A stretch of 64,000 nucleotides of DNA. Source: Conchocele bisecta (lineage: Eukaryota; Mollusca; Bivalvia; Lucinida; Thyasiridae). Positions 55,264-63,537 of this stretch are shown piece after piece. Position 1 is the stretch's first letter. Each line of letters opens with the position of its first letter. The translations under genes and the position numbers were made by a program. The stretch lies in the NCBI GenBank assembly GCA_029237695.1, contig CM055275.1:87594433-87658432 (forward strand), in the 5' to 3' direction. The notes under the pieces were generated by a model. That model made no database searches. It was not told where the DNA came from and saw only the letters and a list, made by a program, of their open reading frames with translations.

Positions 55264-55470
55264 TGTTCAGCATTTGTTAGCTATTGTTCAGCATTTGTTC
55301 AACATTGTTAAGCAATTGCTAAGCATTGTTAAGCAATTTGCTCAGCATTGTTAAGCATTGTTAAGCAATTGCTCAGCATTGTTCAGCAATTGCTCAGCAT
55401 TTGCTCAGCATTTGCTCAGCATTGCTCAGCATTGTTAAGCAATTGCTCAGCAATTGTTCAACAATTGCTT
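55262..55470. repeat. Minisatellite inside the Polinton (~10-12-bp unit)
   Basis: About 18 imperfect copies of TTGCTCAGCA and variants (TTGTTAAGCA, TTGTTCAGCA). It occupies the whole gap between the ATPase stop and the 102-residue gene, and supplies the last codons of the ATPase frame. Confidence 0.85.
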
Positions 55471-56088
55471 ATTACTTCGTAAGCAGTTGGTTGATCAGTC
55501 TTTAACAACAGCTTGGCGTGCTTAGTTTCCGAAAGCATCTGTCGAACCTCCAGTCGCTCCTCGCGCGTTGGAATAACGTCGTTCTCTCGAAGACAGTCGT
55601 CGAATGAGTCTCGATCCTTGCAGTGAAAGTGGGCGACCCATTTCGTTTGCTCGCGCAGATCCTTGAGGACGGCGTTGTACTTTTGAGTGCAGATCCATAC
55701 GCTTTGTCCCGCATGGCGGCCAGAAAATGCGACCTCGGAGAGCATGTCCTTCTTTTTGGTCATCGCCGCCTTGGCCGAGCAATCGTCAATCACGTATAGG
55801 GTGCGCTCACCCTGGAATCTTTGGTATTAACCACGCAGCCAATCGTGAAGCCTGTCGCCGGGGTCAACGATAAGTCTCGTTGTGCCGCACAGTGGGACAC
55901 AGGATCACAATGTGTCGAAAGGTATCGCGGTAGGACCCCTCGAGCAAGTCCAGGATGAAAACCGTTTTTCCACATCCTGTATGCCCACATATTATGGCAG
56001 AGTGAGCATCTCCAATCGTGAATTGGTATTGATTGCTAATTTTCTTAAAATTAATTAAATCATTAGAGTGCTGAGACGTATCGACCAT
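55458..56088 (-). pseudogene. Polinton FtsK/HerA-type packaging ATPase (broken)
   Basis: This would be the genome-packaging ATPase. Start ATG 56,086-56,088. Walker A 'GHTGCGKT' lies at about 55,963-55,985, and Walker B 'LYVIDDC' at about 55,792-55,812, with hydrophobic beta strands before each. Downstream, 'SGRHAGQSVWICTQKYN' resembles the sensor region after Walker B in A32-like ATPases. A frameshift near 55,860 and an in-frame TAA near 55,828 separate the two halves. The region between them still reads as protein ('DPGDRLHDWLRG' before the TAA, 'YQRFQGERT' after). About 210 residues in all, usual for this family. The start overlaps the capsid gene's 3' end by 26 bases. Confidence 0.8.
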
Positions 56089-56885
56089 TTTCGATGTTGA
56101 GTTGCGTGTCTGTTATTATATATAAGTACACGTTCAATGTGTCAGCTCCATCCGCCTCTTTGGTTATCTGGATCGTCACACCCTCGCTAGCGTTCTCAAC
56201 TTGGCGTCCGCTACCGTGCATTTGGTCGTCGTCGCTGGCTCGCATGTCTAGCCATAACGCGTACTTGGTAGTCAGGAACTCCGTGAGGGAGACGTCCCAG
56301 AGCTGCAGGTCTTTGGCAACCGCGGCAACCTCCGGGGAGCGCTTAGAGCCGGCAGCAAACTGCTTCCTGACTTCATCCCACTGCTGGTGCGCGCGAAGGC
56401 CCGCGCTGTAGAGTTGATTGGGGACTCCCTCGATCGTCACCTCTACCTTCGTGATTTTGGGGTTATAGAATTTGTCGCTTCTTCTAGCCCCGATCGCGAA
56501 CCGAGCATCCTCGAACAACATCAGTATACCTTTCATCGAGCGGGCGGGTACGTTGACATTAATATTCCACAATGTGTCGCTTTTGTCTTTCGTCATCTTG
56601 CGGTGGCGAAGAACTCGGTCGTAAAGTATGGCAACGCGCCTGGCGTACTGGGTTCTGATCAATCACGCGAGTTCGGGCATCGTGACCATGTCGTACTCCA
56701 GCGACACATTGTCGATCGTATACGTCGATGTTATGTCGGTGGCTATGATAACTCGGCCGTAGTCGTTGAACGTTAGTTCGTATTCGAGGCGGTCCGCCAA
56801 AGCGCTCTGATAGTATGGCATGTGGCTCTACAGCAACTCGAAGTCGAGCGGGATGTAGAAGCGGTTACCGTGCGGCCATTATTGA
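56063..56885 (-). pseudogene. Polinton major capsid protein, C-terminal part
   Basis: The main frame of 199 residues holds the C-terminal jelly-roll region of a Polinton capsid-like protein ('LWNINVNVPARSMKGILML', 'KFYNPKITKVEVTIEGVPNQ', 'LTTKYALWLDMRASDDD'). The same frame continues upstream through a TGA (56,663-56,665) and a TAG (56,828-56,830), reading 'FNDYGRVIIATDITSTY' and 'NRFYIPLDFELL', and dies at about 56,885. A double jelly-roll capsid protein should have a further N-terminal barrel (family knowledge); it is not adjacent. So this copy has an N-terminal deletion plus two stops. The TATATATAA at about 56,112-56,120 inside its 3' end probably serves the ATPase gene. Confidence 0.75.
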
Positions 56886-56931
56886 AACTCTATTAAACTC
56901 TTATGGTTTTTTGTTTAATACATCGTTAAAG

Positions 56932-58407
56932 ATGGCTGGTTACGATATTGGCATGGACGAATTCGATCGCACTACAGGCGACCGAGACGATTACCTCGAT
57001 GTTGATGATGACCTCGACGACGTTGACGAAACGACCTTCATAGAGACGCCAGGAACTCCAGCAGCTGGTGTCCCTCTGTTTAGTCCCACACCCGGAAATA
57101 CACTCTTCACAGGCCTACCCAAAACTACGCGCTTCGAAAACAGACCCAAAAATACGCTCTTCGCAGAGCCACCAGGAACTTCATCCGCTGGTGTCCCTAT
57201 GTGGGAAGCCCCACCCGACACTCCGGCATGGGCTGGCGGCACCGAGATTCCTGCAGGGATCTCCAAGGATGAGCTGGCACCTCCCAGGAAAACGGAGTCT
57301 CTGGTGAAACGGTGGGAGAGTAAGGTGTCTAAACACGGCATCAAGACCACGTTGGAGTTCCGCAGCACTAAAAGCGGAGACCTGTGGGTTAAATGGGGCA
57401 AGAGCATGAAGTTGCTGACGTACAAGAACGACCCGACCCGGTTCCTCAGCCCCTCTTCCGTGAACCGATATGGAGTACTCTTAGCTCGAGCTCTCGGAGT
57501 GGTCGATGATCGGTCGCAGCTACCTCAACAAATGGTAAAAACCCTACAGGCTACCGACAAAACGCTGGCGAAGACGGTCACCGCTATAGAAACGAGCGAT
57601 ATCAGCGAGGTCCCTCGTATAGCCACCGACGCTATTAACGCAATTGAAACCACGGTCAACCAAATAAACGGAACTAAGTATGAGCCACCATTACCTCTTC
57701 GCGAACTCATGGGACTCGATAAGGTTCTGCAAACGGTCCGGGGCGAACTGGTCAATGACCTCTCCAAACTCACGGTGCTGGACGAACATATCGCGCTAGA
57801 AGAAAGAAAACTTGGGGAAGTCCGTGACGATAGAGAATCTACCGAGCGGATCAACAAACTCCTGCGGTCGTTGCGGGACGAAAGAGAAGCTCGCTTGGAG
57901 GTTGTCTCGACTAACCGTGAGGCACTTTACGGCCAATTAAGTCGGAGGCACGAAAAAATCTCGAGTGTCCTGCACGAGGACACGACACTCGGTGAGCGTC
58001 TTCGCACTCTGTTCAGAGAGAAGGGCGTCACGATAGTAACCATCATCGCAGCTTTCACCATGATTATATCGACCCTAATTATATCTATATCGTCTCTATT
58101 TCAAGCTGTCAATGCTGGTGCGGCGCCAGCACCCGCACCAGCACCAGCGCCAGCACCCGCGCCATCTGGCGGAGCCAAGGAGTGGGTAAAAAAGCATATA
58201 AAAGCCCTCGCCAGTCTCCTGGCTAAATTAGCCGGAAAGGTGGCTGCCGCTCTGCCTGGATTGATCGGGGGCCTCCTCTCCTTCTTGCTATCTATATTAT
58301 CAAAAACTGCCGGATGGCTCGCCAACAATGTTTGGGCTTTAATCGTGGCGATCGCCGGTATCCTACTATTCTCCGCCCGAGAGTTCCTAAAACCAAAGCG
58401 CGAATAG
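56932..58407 (+). CDS. Polinton 491-residue coiled-coil/membrane protein
   Basis: Intact. The start is chosen at ATG 56,932 ('MAGYDIGMDEFDRTTG'); the open frame upstream is probably non-coding. Order: acidic N-terminus ('DDYLDVDDDLDDVDE'); a Pro/Thr-rich segment with duplicated 'PGTPAAGVP' and 'PGTSSAGVP' motifs; a compact domain ('WVKWGKSMKLLTYK', 'RFLSPSSVNRYGVLLARALG'); a long coiled coil (residues about 290-370); a transmembrane segment ('VTIVTIIAAFTMIISTLIIS'); an (AP)n linker; then two amphipathic/hydrophobic helices and a last membrane segment with a basic end ('REFLKPKRE'). I know similar proteins in invertebrate Polintons but no proven role. A membrane-bound virion or vertex component is plausible. 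Confidence 0.75.
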   Translation: MAGYDIGMDEFDRTTGDRDDYLDVDDDLDDVDETTFIETPGTPAAGVPLFSPTPGNTLFTGLPKTTRFENRPKNTLFAEPPGTSSAGVPMWEAPPDTPAWAGGTEIPAGISKDELAPPRKTESLVKRWESKVSKHGIKTTLEFRSTKSGDLWVKWGKSMKLLTYKNDPTRFLSPSSVNRYGVLLARALGVVDDRSQLPQQMVKTLQATDKTLAKTVTAIETSDISEVPRIATDAINAIETTVNQINGTKYEPPLPLRELMGLDKVLQTVRGELVNDLSKLTVLDEHIALEERKLGEVRDDRESTERINKLLRSLRDEREARLEVVSTNREALYGQLSRRHEKISSVLHEDTTLGERLRTLFREKGVTIVTIIAAFTMIISTLIISISSLFQAVNAGAAPAPAPAPAPAPAPSGGAKEWVKKHIKALASLLAKLAGKVAAALPGLIGGLLSFLLSILSKTAGWLANNVWALIVAIAGILLFSAREFLKPKRE

Positions 58408-59749
58408 TCCGATCGCCACGAGGGCGACGACGAGCGCTAATTTCTCCTCCTCGTAGGCTGTGACACTAGTTCCCGCTCCTGAGCTGGAACTTGCTGATGC
58501 ATCAAGCCCTATTGCACCAGTTGGAACAGCGGCGGAACTTGCTGTGACACTAGCTACCGCTCCTATTCCAATTCGTGAATTGGGGGAACTTGATGGGGTG
58601 CTTTGTACTGGGATGGGTGCTTGTGGTTTTATGAAATCATTTCCACGCGCGGTGCGCTTCAAGTTCCCGTTATGGCCGAACTTTTGTTTGGCGGTGGCGA
58701 TTACGATCTGATTATTGTGACCGTCAACCCGGTCGTCTCGTAGTATCATATTGCTCGGCGCAATATACAGACCTATTCCAAATACATAGTCTACTGGGGT
58801 GCCGGCATACTGCAAAACGTCTTGATACCGCTGGATCGCATCCGGGAGGTCCACCGGAGATGAGATGGCGTCCTCGACATTTGTCAAGAACTGTTTTTGC
58901 GCGTCAAACGCCGTCCCGGCTCCTAGTATAGAACTGCGCGCTTGCGCCTGTGCGCCGAGGATGGCCCAGACGTACGTGCGAATGGAGTCGTTGAGGCGAG
59001 TAACTCCGGCCTGCGTGAACCCCAAACCCTTATCTAACATAAATGTACCCCACGCGTCCTGGACCTCAGCAGCCTGCTGTATGTAATCGACGTGAGCTCG
59101 TTTCGGACGTAGCCACTCGCAGGATGAGACGCCGCAGTGGCGACCTCCTGACACTTCCGGCCAGAAGGTCATCGTCGCGGGGTCAAAATTCCCGGCGTTC
59201 CGACTGACGATGTGGTCGCCGGAGTGATCGTGTCTAAAATCAGTCTGCTTCCAATGCTTTCTGGCGCCAGTCCGCGTCTTTTGTGACAACAAATTCGTTA
59301 CAAATTCTTTCGAACGCCCTACGGTCGTATGCGCTGGAAATGGGATTCCAACCGTCGTCCTGCGGCAGAGAGATTTTCTGTTCTTTGAGAATCCTCCTAA
59401 TAGTGTAATACGCGTGAAAGTTGTAAACGGCCCTCAAGAAGGGATCCTCCGCGGACAGATGGTCCTGAGAGGAAACGCCGCATCCGGCTGTTGCGGACCA
59501 TACGGCGAAGTTGAGCTGGTTCTGCCAAAACTCCATCGGTGTTGCTTTCCACCCGTTCACAACCTCCATGGTATTAATCTTGGGCATCCTATATTGTTCA
59601 AAGATGTCGGGGAAGTTGGTTCGAAATCCTTTTTTCCCACTAACTTGGATAGTGGGGTGCACCAGTCGGGGAGCGCCCACCTTAGCGACGTAGACCCCGC
59701 CGACCACGTACTTTGCGTTAGAATTAAAGCCAAAAGCCTTGGTATCCAT
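58387..59749 (-). pseudogene. Polinton ~455-residue protein with C-terminal anchor (one frameshift)
   Basis: It begins at ATG 59,747-59,749 ('MDTKAFGFNSNAKYVVGG') and runs 169 residues. The shared phrase 'DADWRQK' / 'HWKQTDFRHDHSG' near 59,245-59,290 then marks a frameshift into the 301-residue frame. The second part has 'LNDSIRTYVWAILGAQAQA', 'AQKQFLTNVEDAI', 'VDYVFGIGLYIAPSNMIL', a Ser/Thr/Ala-rich region and a final transmembrane helix ('LALVVALVAIGLFALWF'). Its 3' end overlaps the convergent 491-residue gene by 21 bases. Related proteins recur in Polintons of invertebrates (recollection). I do not know the role. It shares a 33-bp divergent promoter gap with the next gene. Confidence 0.65.
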
Positions 59750-59782
59750 TGAAAGATATTATTATATTTGCTACTATCACTA
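59750..59782. promoter_or_regulatory. Divergent promoter gap (AT-rich)
   Basis: Thirty-three bases, 'gatattattatatttgct' in the middle, separate the start of the minus-strand 455-residue gene and ATG 59,783 of the plus-strand gene. Both must use it. It is similar in composition to the other AT boxes in this element. Confidence 0.4.
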
Positions 59783-60453
59783 ATGTTCAAAGGGAAGCTT
59801 GTGAACTTCAGAAGTCAATCGACAACTCCTGTGGAAAACGGCGTGCAGCCCTCAGATCAATCACCTTCACGGTCGGATGGCACAATGTTGAAGTGAACGA
59901 AGGGTTCGGCTACATGAAGAACGGACCACCGGTAGGTGTTAAAATACCACCAGGGCTTTGGAGTTTCAGAGAGCTCCAAGCTTTTGTCGCGTCGGAGCTT
60001 GCTGGTCGAGTCAGCATCGCAATCTCGAAAGCCACCGGACTCGCGACCTTGACCGTCGAGAGCACCTACCGGGTAAGGGTCACCCCGACGTTGGCCTTAC
60101 AGCTCGGATTTACAACAACATACCCTTCTGATAATAAGGGATGGTTTAATCCGGGCGAGCACGTCGGTGACATCCCAGTAAACTTTGCCTTCACGAAAAC
60201 TCTCAGGGTGCACCTGGATCAATTGAACACATCGTACAACACGTTAGATGGAGCTCCCAGCACATTACTAAAAACTGTGCACGCCAGCGACTGTTTCTAT
60301 GGTGAGACCCTCACCTTAGACTTCCCAACCCCCGAGATGAAAGTTTTGGAATCGGGACACATCCACGAGTTGAAGATTTCTATTCTAGATGATAAAGCGC
60401 GAGAGTTGAATAACTATTACCCGATTTCGGTGGTTCTCGAAATAACCGATTAA
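59783..60453 (+). pseudogene. Candidate Polinton minor capsid (penton-like) protein
   Basis: The open frame covers about 230 residues but has no ATG at its start. ATG 59,783 lies in a different frame and gives a plausible N-terminus ('MFKGKLVNFRSQSTTP'), so one frameshift near 59,850 is likely. The rest is beta-rich: 'RSITFTVGWHNVEV', 'VGVKIPPGLWSFRELQAFV', 'TLTVESTYRVRVTPTLALQL', 'LHVHLDQLNT'-like 'RVHLDQLNTSYNTLDG', 'GETLTLDFPTPEMKVL', and a C-terminal jelly-roll-type ending 'HELKISILDD' ... 'PISVVLEI'. That ending is typical of single or double jelly-roll capsid proteins, so I infer a penton-like minor capsid. No catalytic motif. Confidence 0.6.
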
Positions 60454-60477
60454 ACATAATATATTTACATATTAATC

Positions 60478-60990
60478 ATGAGCATATACGGTCCAGGTAG
60501 TTCCGGCGCAGAAAAGGACGTTCCCGTCGCGGGCGCATCATATGATGAAGCCACAATGAGAAGACTGGAGAGGGGTGTAGCGCAGGCCCGCAGAGACGCG
60601 TCTACGGCGGTTGCGCACGTGCAGCGATCGCAACGATTAAAGCCCGTCATAACAGTTTGTGCCGAGGAGCGGGGTTCACTGAACGAGGGGGGCTACGAAT
60701 ATTCATTCGGTGCCAACGCGAGCAACAGATATGGGGGATACACCATGGCAGCGTCCGGGACAATTCTGCGAATGGCGGTCTGCTCGGTCGACTTTAGGGG
60801 ACACGCTGCTGCCGAAATCCGAGTGAATCTCGTCCTGAACGGGGTAGAGCAGAAGTCTGGCATCACCAAGCACGCGGGGCAGAGGTCGGGGTTTACGATA
60901 TTCGATGATGACACTGCAATTAAAGTTTCATCCGGTAGTGTTATTAACTTTGTAATAAAAGTTGTGACCAAGCGACTTCAGCTACTGTAG
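60478..60990 (+). CDS. Candidate Polinton spike: coiled coil plus beta-sandwich head
   Basis: Intact, 170 residues, ATG 60,478 after the AT-rich 24-bp gap 'cataatatatttacat'. The N-terminus is Gly/Ser-rich. A helix with a heptad-like pattern follows ('TMRRLERGVAQARRDASTAV'), then a globular domain of about 115 residues with alternating hydrophobics ('LRMAVCSVDFRGHAAAEIRV', 'GYEYSFGANAS', 'SGSVINFVIKVV'). A stalk-plus-head layout is typical of trimeric fibre or C1q/TNF-like proteins, but I see no specific family signature. It lies between the jelly-roll gene and a membrane protein, in a structural-gene neighbourhood. Confidence 0.6.
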   Translation: MSIYGPGSSGAEKDVPVAGASYDEATMRRLERGVAQARRDASTAVAHVQRSQRLKPVITVCAEERGSLNEGGYEYSFGANASNRYGGYTMAASGTILRMAVCSVDFRGHAAAEIRVNLVLNGVEQKSGITKHAGQRSGFTIFDDDTAIKVSSGSVINFVIKVVTKRLQLL

Positions 60991-61015
60991 TTACACTGTT
61001 AATAGAACTTGATTT

Positions 61016-61618
61016 ATGATGAATGACGAGAAACTATATCCACACTTACCTTCGGGGATGGCCGACCCGGCATCCTTTAGGATGACCAGGATCGTCGAGA
61101 TACAACAGATTCTACAGAACGAGGGAGAGACGCGGACGGGTCATGCGAAGAAATATAGGCGAGCAGTCAATATAGTCGAGGGGGTGAGCACCGCGTTAGC
61201 CTCAGCTTCCGTTGTAAGCGGGGTGGGGAGTGTGTCTTTATTGTCAACAATCGTCGCCGCTCCGGTCGCGGTGGCATTGAGTGCGACAGCGGCGGGGGCG
61301 GGGCTGCTTTGTATGACGGTCAGACTCGTGGGTCGAAAACTAGAGGCCAAGAGTCGAAAGCACGATCGAATAGCGGTTCTCGCGAGGTCTAAGAAAAACA
61401 GTATCGACGTTATCGTGTCGAAAGCGATAGCCGACAACGATATATCAGATAGCGAGTTCAAACTGATCGTCGAAGAGATGGCCAAGTACCAGGAGTTAAA
61501 GGGCACGATCCGATCCAAGGCCCGACCACAAATTCTCGCGGACGAAGATGTAAACAAACTCGTCATGGAGGAGAGGGCCGACGAGAGAAAAAATCTCCTC
61601 GCCCGCCTCGGGACGTGA
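61016..61618 (+). CDS. Polinton 200-residue protein with glycine-rich membrane hairpin
   Basis: Intact from ATG 61,016. After a polar N-terminus it has a long Ala/Gly/Ser/Val-rich hydrophobic region ('GVSTALASASVVSGVGSVSL', 'LSTIVAAPVAVALSATAAGA') that can form two membrane helices. A basic segment ('RLVGRKLEAKSRKHDRIAVL') and an amphipathic helix pair with 'ISDSEFKLIVEEMAKYQELK' follow. Proteins with this hairpin and EFxxIxEEMxKYxxLK pattern are familiar to me from invertebrate Polinton-like loci; function is not established. It is the last gene before the right flank. Confidence 0.65.
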   Translation: MMNDEKLYPHLPSGMADPASFRMTRIVEIQQILQNEGETRTGHAKKYRRAVNIVEGVSTALASASVVSGVGSVSLLSTIVAAPVAVALSATAAGAGLLCMTVRLVGRKLEAKSRKHDRIAVLARSKKNSIDVIVSKAIADNDISDSEFKLIVEEMAKYQELKGTIRSKARPQILADEDVNKLVMEERADERKNLLARLGT

Positions 61619-62300
61619 TATGCTTATTCGCGTGTTTGAGGCAGCAGGAGATTCCTCCACCATACAGTCCAGCTGTTCCGACGTCCCCTCCATACGGAAC
61701 ATAAAACTTGTTCAGGCCTCGTTACGCCACCGTGTTAAAGGCACCCACCGGCCACTATACTTATCGATAACCACAAAATGTGCGTACCAGGAAGTAATCG
61801 TACCGCATTCAACACTCTTATATATAGCGCATCTCGATATCTTGTCGACTATGGTTAAACTAATACACGCCAATCGCTATTGGAGAAATACACCGGTGAC
61901 TGTTGTGTGTTTTTAAATCAATACACACACCGTGGCCTCGATAAGGATATACTCGACTGTTCATAACCGTGTAATTGGAACATTGTCGTCTGCTGATAGC
62001 TTAAAATAGTAAGTGTCCATTTTAGAGAGGTTCCACTGTACAAACATAATTCTGTGTCCAGTTTAGAAATATTCCTCCTTACATGTATATTAGGTATATA
62101 GAGGTAAACAGACGATATGTTAAACGTGTTATCGATTTACACGATTACATCTTAAATAAACACACTGTAATATATACTACACACCCTCGTGTGTGTGTAT
62201 TACAGCCGAGAATATGGCAACCCGCTATCGATATTTCCGGAAGTATTTCTTACATTCTTATTGGTTGGCATGTTTTTTTATTTTCCTAATTTTACTTTTA
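61619..62300. other. Polinton right flank, no supported gene; candidate end near 62,178
   Basis: Only short frames. At 62,165-62,178 'ctgtaatatatact' has the ACT end expected of a Polinton right terminus and is followed by ACACAC. However, 'cctcgtgtgtgtgtattaca' continues as the inverse of the same stretch, so it may be only a hairpin. Confidence 0.35.
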
Positions 62301-62578
62301 ATAATTTAGAACGTTATAACCTATGTTATTAAATAAAAACAAATATATATAATATATAAAACAAATAAAAAAAACAAGTAAATATTTGGTATTGCACAAC
62401 ACGGTTTTAGCTTAATATATGTAAAATTAACAACAATAATTTGTCTTGGGGGACGCCCCTTGACAAAAAAAAATGAGCGCTCAGTGCTTCCGTGCAGGCA
62501 CTTCCAAGGTTGCCTAGAATTTCTACACTGATTCCTAGATCAGCCGATTGATGGGGGTGTACTGTACGGGTAGCTATA

Positions 62579-62646
62579 CACCCGGCTAGCCACAACACGA
62601 GACGAGACGAGAAAGACAAAGAACAGAGAAGGTGGCTAGCCGGGTG
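62579..62646. repeat. Hairpin with 15-bp perfect arms
   Basis: CACCCGGCTAGCCAC (62,579-62,593) and its complement (62,632-62,646) enclose a purine-rich 38-base loop. The right arm overlaps a candidate A-box. Confidence 0.7.
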
Positions 62647-62700
62647 GGCCCAGAAGGGTTTTGCTGGCGCGGGTTCGAGTCCCACTCTAGGGGTTAATTT
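62632..62700 (+). repeat. tRNA-like pol III promoter unit (SINE head or tRNA relic)
   Basis: A-box-like TGGCTAGCCGG (62,633-62,643) and B-box GGTTCGAGTCC (62,672-62,682) lie about 28 bases apart, with a complete T-arm ('gcgggttcgagtcccactc'). A T-run starting near 62,697 could terminate transcription. The 5' acceptor strand does not pair with 'ctctagggg', so it is not an intact tRNA gene. Confidence 0.55.
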
Positions 62701-62775
62701 TTTTTATCTTCTATTTTTTTTTTAATCTATCAGCAGCGAGACCATATACTTCCTCGACCGGACGAGATGGTGATG

Positions 62776-63186
62776 TCACTCTATTTTTCTAACTGACTTT
62801 CCGATTTCAATTATTACTAAACGATAATACTTGCGAGCACGTAATTCCTTGCTAACCAGTCGATGCTTAGCCTGAGTGCCACCGCATGGTGGACATAGCA
62901 GTGACTCGGATCTGGTCCCTACCCCGCAATGCCGACATGGGCGAGGCGAAACGGAACCTCTTCGCATTCATGCCCGGTAATGCCTGCAATACTCGTAAAT
63001 ACCGGTACGAAAACATCTCTTGTGACTACCTGTCTTCAACCACGCACAATTAACTAGAACCATTGTCTGATTATATATACTGAGTATAATCAATGGATTT
63101 CTATCTCTAATAGGGCATATCTTCTCATGCCATAAATATATGGTCTCGTGGTTGCTGAAAAATATTTTTCCATTCTTCTCATACAT
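62776..63186 (-). other. Two short adjacent open frames, one with a four-cysteine motif
   Basis: The downstream frame (62,967-62,776, 63 codons) has C-x2-C then C-x2-C ('PCRHCGVG', 'LLCPPCGGTQAKHR') and a basic tail, like a small zinc ribbon. The upstream frame (63,186-62,968) ends one base before it. I do not recognise a family. It could be a transposon-encoded remnant or chance. Confidence 0.25.
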
Positions 63187-63425
63187 ATCCGCCGAACAGT
63201 GGGGGGGGGTGTGGGGGGGGGGGGGGATTAGGCGTGTTTTGAAAAAAATAATTATGCTTACTCCCCCCTTTGTGTTTTGAAAAAATTAAAAATTATGCTT
63301 ACTCCCCCCTTTGTGTTTTGAAAAAATTAAAATTATGCTTACTCCCCCCTTTGTGTTTTAAAAATATAGATTTGTGCTTACTCCCATTCTCATACATACC
63401 TGCCGAACAGTGGGGGAAAATCCGA
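63187..63425. repeat. G-run and ~46-bp tandem repeat
   Basis: A G-rich run (about 63,200-63,228) is followed by four copies of 'tgcttactcccccctttgtg' with an A-rich spacer (about 63,255-63,385). The flanking phrase 'atacat.tccgccgaacagtgg' occurs on both sides, so the array lies inside a duplicated segment. Confidence 0.65.
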
Positions 63426-63530
63426 GTAGTATATGAGAGTCAACAATGATACAAGATACGTAGGAAGGCACCGCGCGTAGCGGGGGCCGTACGTAGGAAC
63501 TTGTATCATTTTGACTCTCATATTCTACTC
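63426..63530. repeat. ~100-bp inverted repeat
   Basis: 'tatgagagtcaacaatgata' on the left is mirrored by 'tatcattttgactctcatat' on the right; 'caagatacgta' and 'tacgtaggaacttg' also pair around a GC-rich centre. It sits just after the stop codon of the NHL gene (minus strand), so it may be in its 3' UTR. Confidence 0.6.
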
Positions 63531-63537
63531 AGTGCCT

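Larger units (their letters stand above)
49233..61618. mobile_element. Decayed Polinton/Maverick DNA transposon (virus-like)
   Basis: The gene set is polymerase B, retroviral-like integrase, FtsK/HerA-type ATPase, capsid protein and several small membrane or structural proteins, which is diagnostic of Polintons (established knowledge). Base composition is clearly GC-richer than the flanks, and intergenic gaps are tiny. Genes lie in one minus-strand block (about 59.7-52.2 kb, with one plus gene embedded) and plus-strand ends. The polymerase N-terminus and the left terminal repeat are missing. A possible right end is discussed at about 62,178. At least six genes have frameshifts or stops, so this copy is presumably dead. 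No cysteine protease was found. Confidence 0.9.

Noticed and set aside
58460..58711. 83-codon plus-strand frame
   Set aside because: Antisense to the Ser/Ala-rich region of the 455-residue protein.
61620..61916. 98-codon plus-strand frame right of the Polinton
   Set aside because: No conserved motif, no upstream AT box close to its ATG, and composition like the AT-rich flank.
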